NCBI GenBank assembly: GCA_012845835.1
Contig: JABAKD010000002.1
Location: forward strand, 6,876,603-6,940,602
Reading direction: 5' to 3'
DNA: 64,000 bases
Source of the DNA: Undaria pinnatifida
Taxonomy: Eukaryota; Sar; Phaeophyceae; Laminariales; Alariaceae
Shown here: piece by piece, positions 51,370-62,100 of the stretch
How the letters are laid out: every line of letters starts with the position of its first letter
How positions within the stretch are numbered: the first letter of the stretch is position 1
Notes under the pieces: model-generated
Seen by the model: the letters and a program-made list of their open reading frames with translations, nothing else
Database searches by the model: none
What the model was told of the DNA's origin: nothing
Made by a program: the position numbers and the translations under genes

Positions 51370-51505
51370 ATCCGAAGGGTGCGCCAGCTAGCGTTGGGTT
51401 GTGAAAGCAACTGAGTTGAATCGACACACAACGCGTATGAAAATACGTGGAAGTGTGGTGAGCTTGAAAAAAGCTTTATTTTTCCCCATCCGCCGGAGGA
51501 TTAAA
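51370..51505 (+). repeat. dispersed repeat family with ACGTGGAAGTGTGGTGAGCTT, full copy
   Basis: Starts GCCAGCTAGCGTTGGGTTG and ends CCCCATCCGCCGGAGG. Relatives: 1285-1410 (same sense), and 60945-61015, 61130-61250 and 62338-62385 (reverse sense, CCTCCGGCGGATGGGG). No frame. Confidence 0.75.
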
Positions 51506-51544
51506 AAAGAAAAAAAAACTACTGCCGAAAGCGCTTCGTAGCGC

Positions 51545-51990
51545 AGGTAAGCTCGATTCGACGCGAGTCGACGAGAGGAGAAAGTTGCTGAAGTTTCTCG
51601 CGATAACAATGAACGCGCGTACCGTGATGGGGAGGAAGAGCGTTTCTTATTGGACCCCGGGTTTGAGTTACGTTTAGGGAGGGGGAAAGAAAAATTGCGA
51701 AGATATTAAATAGGATGAGAAGAAAAGAAAAGGTGATGCTTTTGAGATCCGTGTTTCTTAACCCCTTTTGATACTTGATTTTGGTGTAGGGAAAAATTGG
51801 CGACGATAATTGACGATTTCGGCATCGACCATCGCTGGTTTGCGATGATAAAATTGGTGCCCGAACGGCAACAATGCAGAGACCCTTACGGTGCGGGCGC
51901 AGCATGATACCTACTCGTACTGCCGCGCGATCACGCTACTGGCAGGCACATGAAAATATCGCAATCGTCGTTTTTTTTTGTCGCTATACG
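51545..51990 (+). repeat. dispersed element, direct copy of 47785-48535
   Basis: Shares start and end blocks with the 47.8-kb copy (TCGACGCGAGTCGACGAG; TGAAAATATCGCAATCGTCG). It is followed by (GGTC)n at about 52000-52025. Confidence 0.65.
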
Positions 51991-52416
51991 ATCGGTTGGT
52001 CGGTCGGTCGGTCGGTCGGTCGGCCGCACTATATTCAAGTTCCGAAAAGGGCACTATTATGTTCAAGTTCCAAAAGGGTCAAGAATAGAACAACCAGGTC
52101 GTACTGCGTACCCGGCAGCTACCCAGCAGGTTGCACGTGTTTTTCGCCTCAGCATCCAACAGAGTTCATTTATTTATTTTTTAATCACCAGATACCGCTT
52201 CGGCTAGGCTTGTACAGTAGGTGATACTCGTTGGTCGGGGCTAAGCAAAAAGTTTTTTGGGTGACACAAAATTTGAGGCGCCTTTGCCGGCTTTGTCCCA
52301 CAAATCGTACCAGATAAAGTACCAAATGTGTTTTACTTTATAGAGGTTTTTCAAGCTGTTTTTTGTGGTTCTGTGCATTTTTTTTGTCAAATCGAGAGAG
52401 GGCGTCGACCCACCCT

Positions 52417-52575
52417 AACCCTAAACCCAACCGTAACCCTAACCCTTACCCTAACCCCAACCCCAACCCTAACCCCAACCCTAACCCTGACCCCAATCGT
52501 AACCCTAACCCCAATCGTAACCCTAACCCCAATCGTAACCCTAACCCTAGCCCTAACCCCGACCCTAACCCAGGC
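52417..52575. repeat. interstitial telomere-like tract (CCCTAA and variants)
   Basis: About 25 units of CCCTAA mixed with CCCCAA, CCGTAA, CCCTTA and CCCTGA. It is internal, decayed and flanked by unique sequence, so it is not a chromosome end. The three open frames across it are artefacts. Confidence 0.9.
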
Positions 52576-52599
52576 TGGGGCTCCGACCCGAGCGCAGCT

Positions 52600-54540
52600 T
52601 CGATGCGCGTTTTGGAACAACTGATAAATAATGTGCGGACCACCTCAAACATCGAAATATATTCGGTACTTTGTTTGGTATCATTTGGGGTGAGAACACC
52701 GCAAAGGCTGCTGCAAAATTTACCTCCGATAATTAAGGCCAGCATTGAATGCATTTTGTGCCTTCGTGATATAAGGGAGTGCGTGTTTTGTGAGCCCATT
52801 TCAAACTCACAAGTCTGCTGTGAGTTTGACCGGTTGAATGGTCGATCCTCGTATTTGCAAGCGACTGCTGTTTTCAGTAATTGATGAGCAGACCGCCAGT
52901 TTTAGGCACCCTCGTAAATATTTGGTTTTGTTTTTCATCTGTTTCACAGTCAGAGGATAGTCGAAATAGCAACAGAGACCGCAACAGTACCACCACCACA
53001 ACAGCAACAAACAGTAGCAGCAGAGAGATCGCGATACTCGTAGCAACAATAGAGATGGCAACACTATTAATAGCAGCAAGCATCAGCAACTCATATAGAC
53101 GTAACACATCCATGCATGCGGACACTCAGACGGAAGCAAAACAAAAAGCTACAGCCCCGGAAAGATAGATGGTAGAGGCAACAGCGGCAAACAACATCGG
53201 TGTAACACTGAATCTCAACAGCAGCAACAGGGGAAAATAATCGCGGTACGAGCAGTATAGCAACGGAGGTAGCAATACCATCAGCAGCAGCAAACGGGTG
53301 CATATCGTATTCTTCCTATTAATACTTACTACGGCCCTATCTTGCGCATGAATCGCACAGCTGGCTGGCGTACAGCCTGCATGTTGATGATTGCTGACAG
53401 CAGTATCGGGCTAATTTGGTGACGTTGTCATGAATAACAGCTGTTGACATGTGTGGGCTTCTCGGTGACGTTTTGAACGAATCTTGCAACGCGTCCGTAA
53501 TACAAAGTGTGTTTGAGAGTCACAGCCTAAAGAAATCCCGCGTTCTTTTTGTATATCCACATGGTTGTTTAATTCAAATACGTCAGGTGATGCGATTTTA
53601 TCTTTGTGGTCGTGAAAATGTAGCCGGGTGTGCGCGGTTGCTGGTTTTCCCGTCGGACCTTTGCTATCGGCCACCCCACCGGCAACAATCGAATCGAAGG
53701 GGAGTACAGCTGCACCAGCTGCTGTACAGCAGTCCGGAAATTCTCCTTTTGTTTTAATACGTGCCAGGTATTTGGTTTCTGAAGGATTTACACTACGAGT
53801 AAACCGCTGATTTTTGACTTCCATTTCGACCGTTTTTTTCCAACTGTTTCCGAAAAAGGTACCGAAAAGCGCCGAGATTTGATACCCAATTCGATCGTTT
53901 TTTGTTGGTTTCTGACGAAAGTACCCAAAAGGGCCGACGAGATTTGAGATTCAGTTTGAACTTTGTGCAATAGATTGGAACTCCATTCTCGGTGGAACTC
54001 TGGGCCGGCTGCTCTCGGAATTCTATTATTGGTTATCTACTTGTAAAACTACAGGGCACCATAGGACAGACGCGGCTGACAAGAAACCCAGGGTATAATT
54101 CAAGCAGTGTGTGTTCACATTGAACTCATGTTTCCACCCGTCTACGTCCAGGACAACCAGCGTCCGTGCTGCTACCTCATTGCGTAAAGTTCTCTGTGGT
54201 ATCTGGCGCCCTACCTCTAGACTTTTGTATCCATTCCGCTGTCGCTGTTGTCCCCGCCCCCTTTTTTTTCCTGGACCATCATTAGTATATTTAGAAAAAA
54301 TGAAACTTGCACTTCTGTGGTTTTATTTGTGTAATTTATCAAATTATGCTAACAACGTCAGCTGTGAGTTCCACTAATGTTATATTACGTTTCATGTTTG
54401 CTTATTTTTCGCCCAGTCATCACTGCTCAGCTGCTCAAAAGTCCACGTGTAGATTCCAAGTAATGCTTCGCCAAAACGCTGGCGGAGCACTATAATTTGT
54501 TTTCGTGACAAAAGCCGTTTTGGCCCACCCTCTGCTTTTC
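52600..54540. other. spacer without a recognisable gene
   Basis: About 52975-53300 is CAG/CAA-rich. About 53825-53965 is a 70-bp tandem duplication (CGATCGTTTTTT, GGTACCGAAAAGCGCCGAGA). Open frames at 52585-52884 (+) and 53411-53824 (-) carry no motif I know. Confidence 0.45.
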
Positions 54541-54660
54541 TCGCATGCTTGCGCTCTCTCGAGAACACGTGCCGGTGCCGCCTTCACCGGCGAAATAGGC
54601 TTGAACGGAGGAAAATCCACCCCTGACCCCGGCCCCACCATGACCTCCCTCTCCCTCCCC
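54541..54660 (+). repeat. decayed copy of the start of F-box gene exon 1
   Basis: TCTCGCATGCTTGCGCTCTC, then CGAGAACACGTGCCGGTGCC, CCGGCGAAATAGGC and GGAAAATCC parallel the acceptor and first 80 bp of exon 1 (56137-56250). It lies 1.6 kb upstream, with the acceptor AG changed. Confidence 0.7.
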
Positions 54661-54669
54661 CCATATAAT

Positions 54670-54830
54670 ACAATAGGCATGTGGTTTTTATCCCTTCGTT
54701 TTTCGAGCCCCAACACCAATGGCCGAGGGACCCCCCCTCGCCCCTCCTCGGCCAATCAGGGGGCGAGGCGAGCGCGGCGGGAATTTCCCCTCGGGGATAC
54801 CCCCCAGTCCCGCGGCACCGGTTCAGCATG
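54670..54830 (-). repeat. dispersed repeat, inverted copy of 7380-7540
   Basis: ATAGGCATGTGG, CAATGGCCGAGG, CTCGGCCAATCAGGGGGCGA and GCGAGCGCGGCGGGAA correspond, reverse-complemented, to the second half of the 7-kb repeat. Confidence 0.65.
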
Positions 54831-54839
54831 TCCAGTGAC

Positions 54840-56136
54840 TACCACGTCATAATACTCATTAATAGAGTGGATGCAGATTCAACAACATGCTGATTTCAGC
54901 GCAACATGATTTTCGAACAGGGCAAACCTACCGCACAACATCAGCGTTCGGCAGCAACGAAAGGGAGCAACACACAACACAACAACCGCACCAACACGAC
55001 ATCCGCTTCCAGGCCGCCGACAAAACATCACCCATGTACCGCACGACACACCCACCCACCGACCAAGCCATCCACCCACGGACCAACCCACCCACCATGC
55101 TCAGCCAGTACAGCAGCAAACGGATGCATTGTTTCATGCTCGAACTTCGCCAGAGCAGGCCGGTTATACAGCGGAGAGAACAGAATACTGCTGTTGCACC
55201 AAAGACAACAACAGCTCCACCTCCCACAGGCACTAAAGCACTCACGCACGCACGAAACGACCGCCACCCACCCACCCAACCAACCGCCCGCCAACCGACC
55301 AACCCATCCTATCACCAAACACTCCAACCAACATGTGCTACAGCAGTCCAGCAATACAGCAGTGCATACCAGCAGGTACGTACTCCAGCAAACAGAGGCG
55401 ATTGGTCCGTACTTGATTTTTTATCTTAAAAACACAATCATGGGTACGTTGCACCTCCAGCGGAGTACAATAACGTGTTAAACCACCCATTCTCACCCAT
55501 CCACCGACCCACAACCCACCCACGAACCGGTACCGGTACCTATTGCTGCATGCTAGATATACACGTACCTGCGATCATAACGCCCAAGACCAAGACAAAA
55601 GCGCCCTCGGTAAGGTTTTAGTACGGCTTGGTGGTCCGTTTCAGTTCATTCTTCGCCTAGACCATTCTCTGGGGTGTTGGAAAAAAAAAAGGCAGCGAGT
55701 CTACGACTAATGCTACGATGTTTTAGCCGTGATCGTTTTTACCAGTCCAGTTGAAAAGGACGCTGCTTGATCGTCGAACGTGTCTATAGTTTCAATATAA
55801 CAAGCCCGCGCTTGCGTTGAACGGCAAATGGCCCAACCAGCAGCAGAGCAGACGGGCACCACAGCGACAGCACGGCTTTCACATCTACCAGGTACCAGGT
55901 ACCTCTGTTCGTGCTCCAACCAGTTTTGGACGAAAACGGCTATGTTTTTATACAATTACCATGAATGCAACGGTTTCCGTGGATACCATCTTCGACCTTC
56001 GCTTGGTGCAGCCCGATAAGGAGGGGAAACAGTGGCGCGCGAAGCGCACCGATTTTTTCGCTTGTATTCCTTAGGACTACGGTCAATGTGATACAATTGA
56101 TGTGATCACACCCCCCACCCCCTACCCCCCACCCCA
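54840..56136. other. spacer, CCAACCCACC-rich, no gene recognised
   Basis: About 55010-55110 and 55260-55330 are rich in CACCCACCNACC. Open frames over it lack motifs. If the F-box protein has an earlier exon, it should lie here or further upstream; I could not identify it. Confidence 0.45.
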
Positions 56137-56165
56137 TTCTCGCATACTCGCGCGCTCGAGAGCAG

Positions 56166-59100
56166 GTGCCGACGGACTCGGCGGAAGAGGTGGGGATGGA
56201 AAAACATCTGCCCCGACCCTAGCCCCTGTAATACGCCTCCTCTCTTCGGACGTTTTGACGGAGGCGTGTTGCTTGCTGGACGCGAAATCGCTGGCGACGG
56301 CTGCATCGACGTGCCGCTCTTTCCGTGACGTGTGTCAGGGGCGCTACCCCTGGAGGGGTGCCTGCTTGAGGGAGTGGGGTTTGCAAGAGGAGAGAAGCGG
56401 TGATGGAGGGGGAGGAAGGAGAGGCGGGGAAGTTGGAGCAGAGGGTGGGGGTTCTGCAAAGGTGAGAGAAGGAGAGGGCGGGCAGTAGTAGAGGGAGGAG
56501 AGGCGGGGAAGTTGGAGCAGAGGGTGGGGGTTCTGCAACGGTGAGAGAAGGAGAGGGCGGGCAGTAGTAATGTAACAATGCCTGCCGCGCAACCCTAGCC
56601 CAACAGAGACTGCAGTGTATGGTGTTGGCAAACATCACGACAGTTAGCACGTACTTCACCTTTTGATATATCGCGCCTCTCGACCACGTTTTTCTTTTTC
56701 ACTAAATCTTCTCGATTTTGCCTTTTGCCTTTTTCTTGTATTGTGCACACCGCTACCGACGGTGTGGCTTTGGAAATTTGGTCGGTGTCTCTGGCGGTCG
56801 GTTGCAGAATTTGGTGGCATCGGTTTATCGACTTCGCTTCGAGGACTCAATTCTGGACGGAGACTTCCGCAAAATTTTCCCCATGATCGAAGGGGTTCCT
56901 TGGGGCTTCGACTGCGCCCCTCTTCGAACCGTCGCTGCTACTGTGGGTGATGGTGGCGTTGGCGGCCTGGGGAATGATGGTGGTGATGGTGCCGGTAACG
57001 GCAACAATAATGACGGAAATGTCAACAATGGTGGTGGTGGTGGTGGCGGCGACGATGGTGCTCATTTCAATGGCATCGGTAACGGCATTGGCGGCGATAA
57101 CGACGACGTCAACAACAACGAGGACGCTGGCGATAACGCTGACGTGAACGACAACGCTGGTGGAAACGACGCCAATGATGGTGCTAACGACAACGATGAC
57201 GTTGCTGCCAACCACGACTACTACAACAATCACATCCACAACAACAATCAAGACGACAACCACATTAACAACCACAACGTCGGCCAACCGAGACACGGGG
57301 AGGACGGCACGGCAGCAGCACCAGCGGCGGCGGCGGTAGCAGAAACAGCAGCAGCAGAATTAGCAGCAGCAGAGTTAGCAGCAGCAGTAGCAGCAGCAGA
57401 AGCAGCAGTGGCAGCAGGAGAAGAGCAGGAAGAAGAAGTTGGGGATTTTTACATCAAGGGCTTGCGACGACCGGAAGCATTAGAAGCAGGAAGCGGTCGG
57501 ATGACTGACAAGCGGCCTCGTGCTTCTCAAGACGCAGCTCGGCAGGTTTGCACTAGACACGACATAAAATTTCTTTAGGTTTGGCTTGGTTAAGATTGGT
57601 CCGATTCAGCTCCGTTCAATTCTATTTGGCACGGCTCCGTTCAGTTCGTTCCGTTCCCCCACCGCCACCACTACTACAATAATAAAACAGGTGTGGAGTT
57701 CCCCGCCACCACCATACTAAACTAAAACAAGTGGAGTTCCGCGGAGGCCTGTCCCTGCCCCCCCCCCTCACTACCCCTCACCAACCCCCCTCTCCCCCCT
57801 GACCAACCCCCCCACCCCCCTCATCAACTGCCCCTCCCCCCTCACCAACTCCTCATCACCCCTCACCAACCCCCCGTCTCCCCCCCGCCCTCCCTCCTCT
57901 TGCCGACCCCCCCCCCCCCCCGCCCCGATGTCAACAGGTGGAGTTCCACGGAGGCCTAGGCCTCGGGAATAGGTGCGTTCGCGCAGACCTCCCGCTTCCG
58001 AGCACCATCCTAAGCGAGCGCGGGGGACTAGGGGCTAAGTCACACCACGCTAGGCACCCGGAGATGTCTCCCTTGGCCTTGTTCCGGTGGCTTTTGGCGA
58101 AAATGGCGGCTACCGCTAGTGGTGGTGGTTGTGGGAGGGGCGGTGCTAGGGGCGGGGGTGGTGGTGGAGGCGGAGGTGGAGGGGGTATGTGGACTTGGCA
58201 GCAGCAGGAGGAGGCGGGAGGAGTTGGGGGGGGGGGTGAGCAGCAGGAAGGAGAGGGTGGGGGATGGGTAGGGAGCAGGACTCACGAAGACGACGGGTTT
58301 GTCGGTGGCCCTTGGGGGGAGCGTCTGGAGCGGGCGTCATCGATGCCGAGCTCGGGGGGTGGCGGTGGCTACAGCCGAAGGGCGCCAGCGGGGGGTCCCG
58401 AGAAGCCGCTCCCGCGAGCCATGTGTTTCCCCGTGGCGTTGGGAGGGGGCGCTTACGATGTTACTCCGAGGCTCGTCAGCTACTTTGAGGTAGGGACGCG
58501 TCGGATTGGAGCTGCTGTGGTTGTTGGCTTCGGTGGTGGTATTGGGTGGGTTTGGTGGTGGTGTTGGCGTTGTTGTTGTCGCTTTCCAGGGGGAGGCGGG
58601 TGAACGGACAAGAAAGACAAGCACGGAGATACAGTAGTAAGAGCTTTCTAATTGGAGTTTACTATTGTGCATCCCTTTTTTTTGGTCGCTGTTGTTGGTG
58701 GTGAAGGTGGTGGTGCCCGCGGTGGTACTGAAGGTGTTGGTGCCGGTGCTGGTGAACTTGCGTTGTTGTTGTTGCGTCAACCTAGTCCGCGGTCATTTGA
58801 CAGGCTCCAAACGTCCTGGACCAGGACATAATAAGTACAACCACCATGAAGAAATTTAAATAGCTTGTAAACACTCCATCAAAGCCGAAAATTGGTTCTC
58901 CCCTTTCCCCTCCCCCGCGCTTGGTGCAAGCAACGCCTGCCTGGTCGGTGAAAAGCCGACGTGCTTCGTCCCGGTGCTATAAGGATGCGTATAGTATTGA
59001 GGACTACAGCTATACATGGTATGGTATGATTACAAACCCCCCTCCCTCTGCGCCTTACTCCCCAGGTTACCATCAGCGCGCCTCGCGTGGACCCACCGCA

Positions 59101-62100
59101 CGCCATCCCGGACTGTGTCGCCATCGGCCTCAGCGAGGGCAGCTTCCCCTTGCAGGGCAAGATGCCCGGCTGGGACTCGGCTTCGTACGGCTACCACAGC
59201 GACGATGGGGGGGCTTTCCACGACGCCGGAAGCATGCTATTCAAGTGAGTGTTGTTGGTGGTTGTTTTGTTGTTGTCGTTGTTGCTGCTCTTACCTGTGT
59301 TGCTCTACCCACAAAACGAAAAATGAAATACAACCTGTAACGCCAAATATTCTTGAAACCGGGGTCTTGTCGAAAGCAGTCCCCACACTGGGTCATTCAG
59401 CGTTCTGCGCTCTTTCACAGGCGCCGTGCTCCCCGCTGAAGCCGTCAATGACACACCCCGCCCGTAGGAACCCCGCCAAGTTATGATATTGTCTGATCTG
59501 TAGTTGGCATGGCGTTTGTTTTTTTAGAAATGGACAAACCCGGTGCGCCGCGGCCATGTAGTGTATCTTTTGCGCAGTTGCTACGTACGCTCCCAGCAGT
59601 CACGACGCCAGCTTAGGCATTTTTCGCCGTCACTGCCGTGGTGTTGAATGTTGATGAAATCGCCCAAGATTCGCCGTGTGCTCGTCTCTACAGGAAGGGA
59701 AGGTATTCCAACTTGGTGGGATTTGTGGTTTATTTCACCGACGCCGCATTCGCTATAGACGTGCGCCTCAAAAATCAACGAAATGTGGACAAAAAACACT
59801 GCGTTGTAGTGTAGTAGTGCTAGATCACAGCTTTTTTTTCCGACAAAAATTACACGTAAATATGATGCGTCCGGGAACTGATCATCGCTTAGCAGTAACA
59901 ATAACTTGGCCACGGTATGACAAAGAGAAAATCCATCGACCTGGAACCACATTTTCAAACTTGAGCGACACTGTCGCGGTGCTTTCAGGTCACCAAAACT
60001 GCTGCCGCTTTGCCACACTGTAGTGAAAGCACCTAAGACCCCATCGCGGGGTGGTGTGATTTCCGATTAGCTGTTGCGCCGGAGTTATGGCAGAACTGCG
60101 GAATATCATGCACATATATTACAGTGGTAGAGGTGGTTCCAGAGCTGTATTTCGGCATAGTTTGGCCCCAATCTTTTTTTTTTCGTGGGCAGAGCAACAC
60201 AGGTGTGTTGCTACTGTTGTGTTTGGTTTTTGGTCGGAATCTGAGATGTCGTGGGCGATGCCTTTCTCCCCACACCCCACTTCCTTTCCCACACCAACCC
60301 CCACTCTCACATGGGTAATGTACAGACGATGCGTGCGTGCACAGCAGTTCTTGAGAACAGCGTAGCAAAGTATCCTTTCGAGTACTGTTGGGAATTAGGT
60401 GGCGTTTGTCAGGGGCTTCCGTCACTATATGGTTGGACGACGGCCGGTCTGGTAGTGGTACCCCGCCCCAGGACCCAACCCACCCCAACTCCCACCAATG
60501 TGAATACACCGGCGACGAACAGGTGTGGGCCTTCTTTCGGCCCGGGCGACGTGGTAGGGTGTGGCTTGGACTACAGCGTGGGCGACGACTGTGCCGACAT
60601 TTTCTTCACGCTCAATGGAAGGTGTGCTCCGGTATTCACGCCTGCCTCCGATTTTTTGGCAAGACCATTTCCTGAATCTCGGGGATTATTTAACTCCTTT
60701 ATGACTGGGAACCCGTTTTGGGGAACAAATAACTTGGAATTAGTACAGGGAGGTGTTTTTGGGGTTCTAAACGGGTTACAACCCGATATCGCTATAACCC
60801 AATATCGCTGGAATGTCATGTTTCTATTGTTTTTTCTTTCTTTCGCTTTATATCTCAGGAATGTCTTTTTTCTGTTGCGTTTTCTTTCTTTCGCTCTATA
60901 TCTAGGCCATGAGATGTGTTGATCGCCTTACGCTTTTTTCTCTTTTTTTTTTCATCCTCCGGCGGATGGGGAAAAATGAAAAGCTTAAGCTCTCGCCACG
61001 CTTCCACGTATTTTCATATACCCAATGTCGCTCGAATGTCATTTTTTTATTATTAATTTTTTTAAATCGTTTTATAGCTAGGCCATGAGATGTGTTCATC
61101 GCCTTACACTTTTTTCTTCTTTTTTTTCCCTCCGGCGGATGGGGAAAAATGAAGAGCTTGAGCTCACCACGCTTCCACGTATCTTCTTGCACGCCGCCGT
61201 GTATCGATTTAACTCAATTGCTTTCGCAATCCAGCGCTAGCTGGCGTGTCCTTCGGTTCTAGCGATATTTTTTTTCTTGTGATGAGTTTTTGCCTCAGTA
61301 GAAAAAGATATCTACTCAAGCGCGGAGTTCAGAAAAATGTTGTTGCACGTCTGCAATATCATAGCATGTGTCTGGTATATGCGGTACAGATTACCCCGCT
61401 TGCCGGGTTGGGATCTGTTTAGTACGGGTTTTGGCACGCTCCATCTCAGGCATATACACGATCTGGATGATCTAGATCGTGGTCTATGTATCCGAGGTGT
61501 GCGGCTATTTGATGGGGCTCTGGGAGCGGCGGTTCGTAGCGCGAGACTCGCCCCACCGTTTCGGTGCGTTCTGTAGCATACAGCAACTGCGGGATTTAGG
61601 TTGTCTAGGTCGTGGCCTACCGGATTTGTGCGACAATTTGATATCTCTTGAGAGCCGACTTTGGTGTCGTAATGGGGTTCCTTCTATCTACTCTACTGTC
61701 CTTCTGGAAGACTCGACGAATATATCTACAATGCGGCCAATGTCTACGCCCACAACTTGCTAACCTTGGGACGAAGTACGTATAGTAGCTACTATTATTA
61801 TTGATAACTTTTAGTAGGAGTTATATACGTTGATGGGATAATCTGTGAAGTCGAGCGGCCGGTGTATCACGCAGCTTGCAAAGATGAGTATCGGCCCTAA
61901 ATTTGTCGAACTCACAGCTGATGTATTTACCTGGTATATTCTTTTTATACAATATGTCTGCGCCAAGTAGACGATCTAGATGATGTGCTATCTGTTATAT
62001 CGTGATCCTGTCGTCAATAGATGAAAGTAGTGACCTGTCCGATATGTGCGACCATACCATACAGGTCTCTGGGAGCGGCCTTTCGTGGCGTGAGGGGATC

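Noticed and set aside
52328-52799. Frames of NPNPN, LTLTP and VRVRV over 52.4-52.6 kb
   Set aside because: Translations of the telomere-like tract in six frames.
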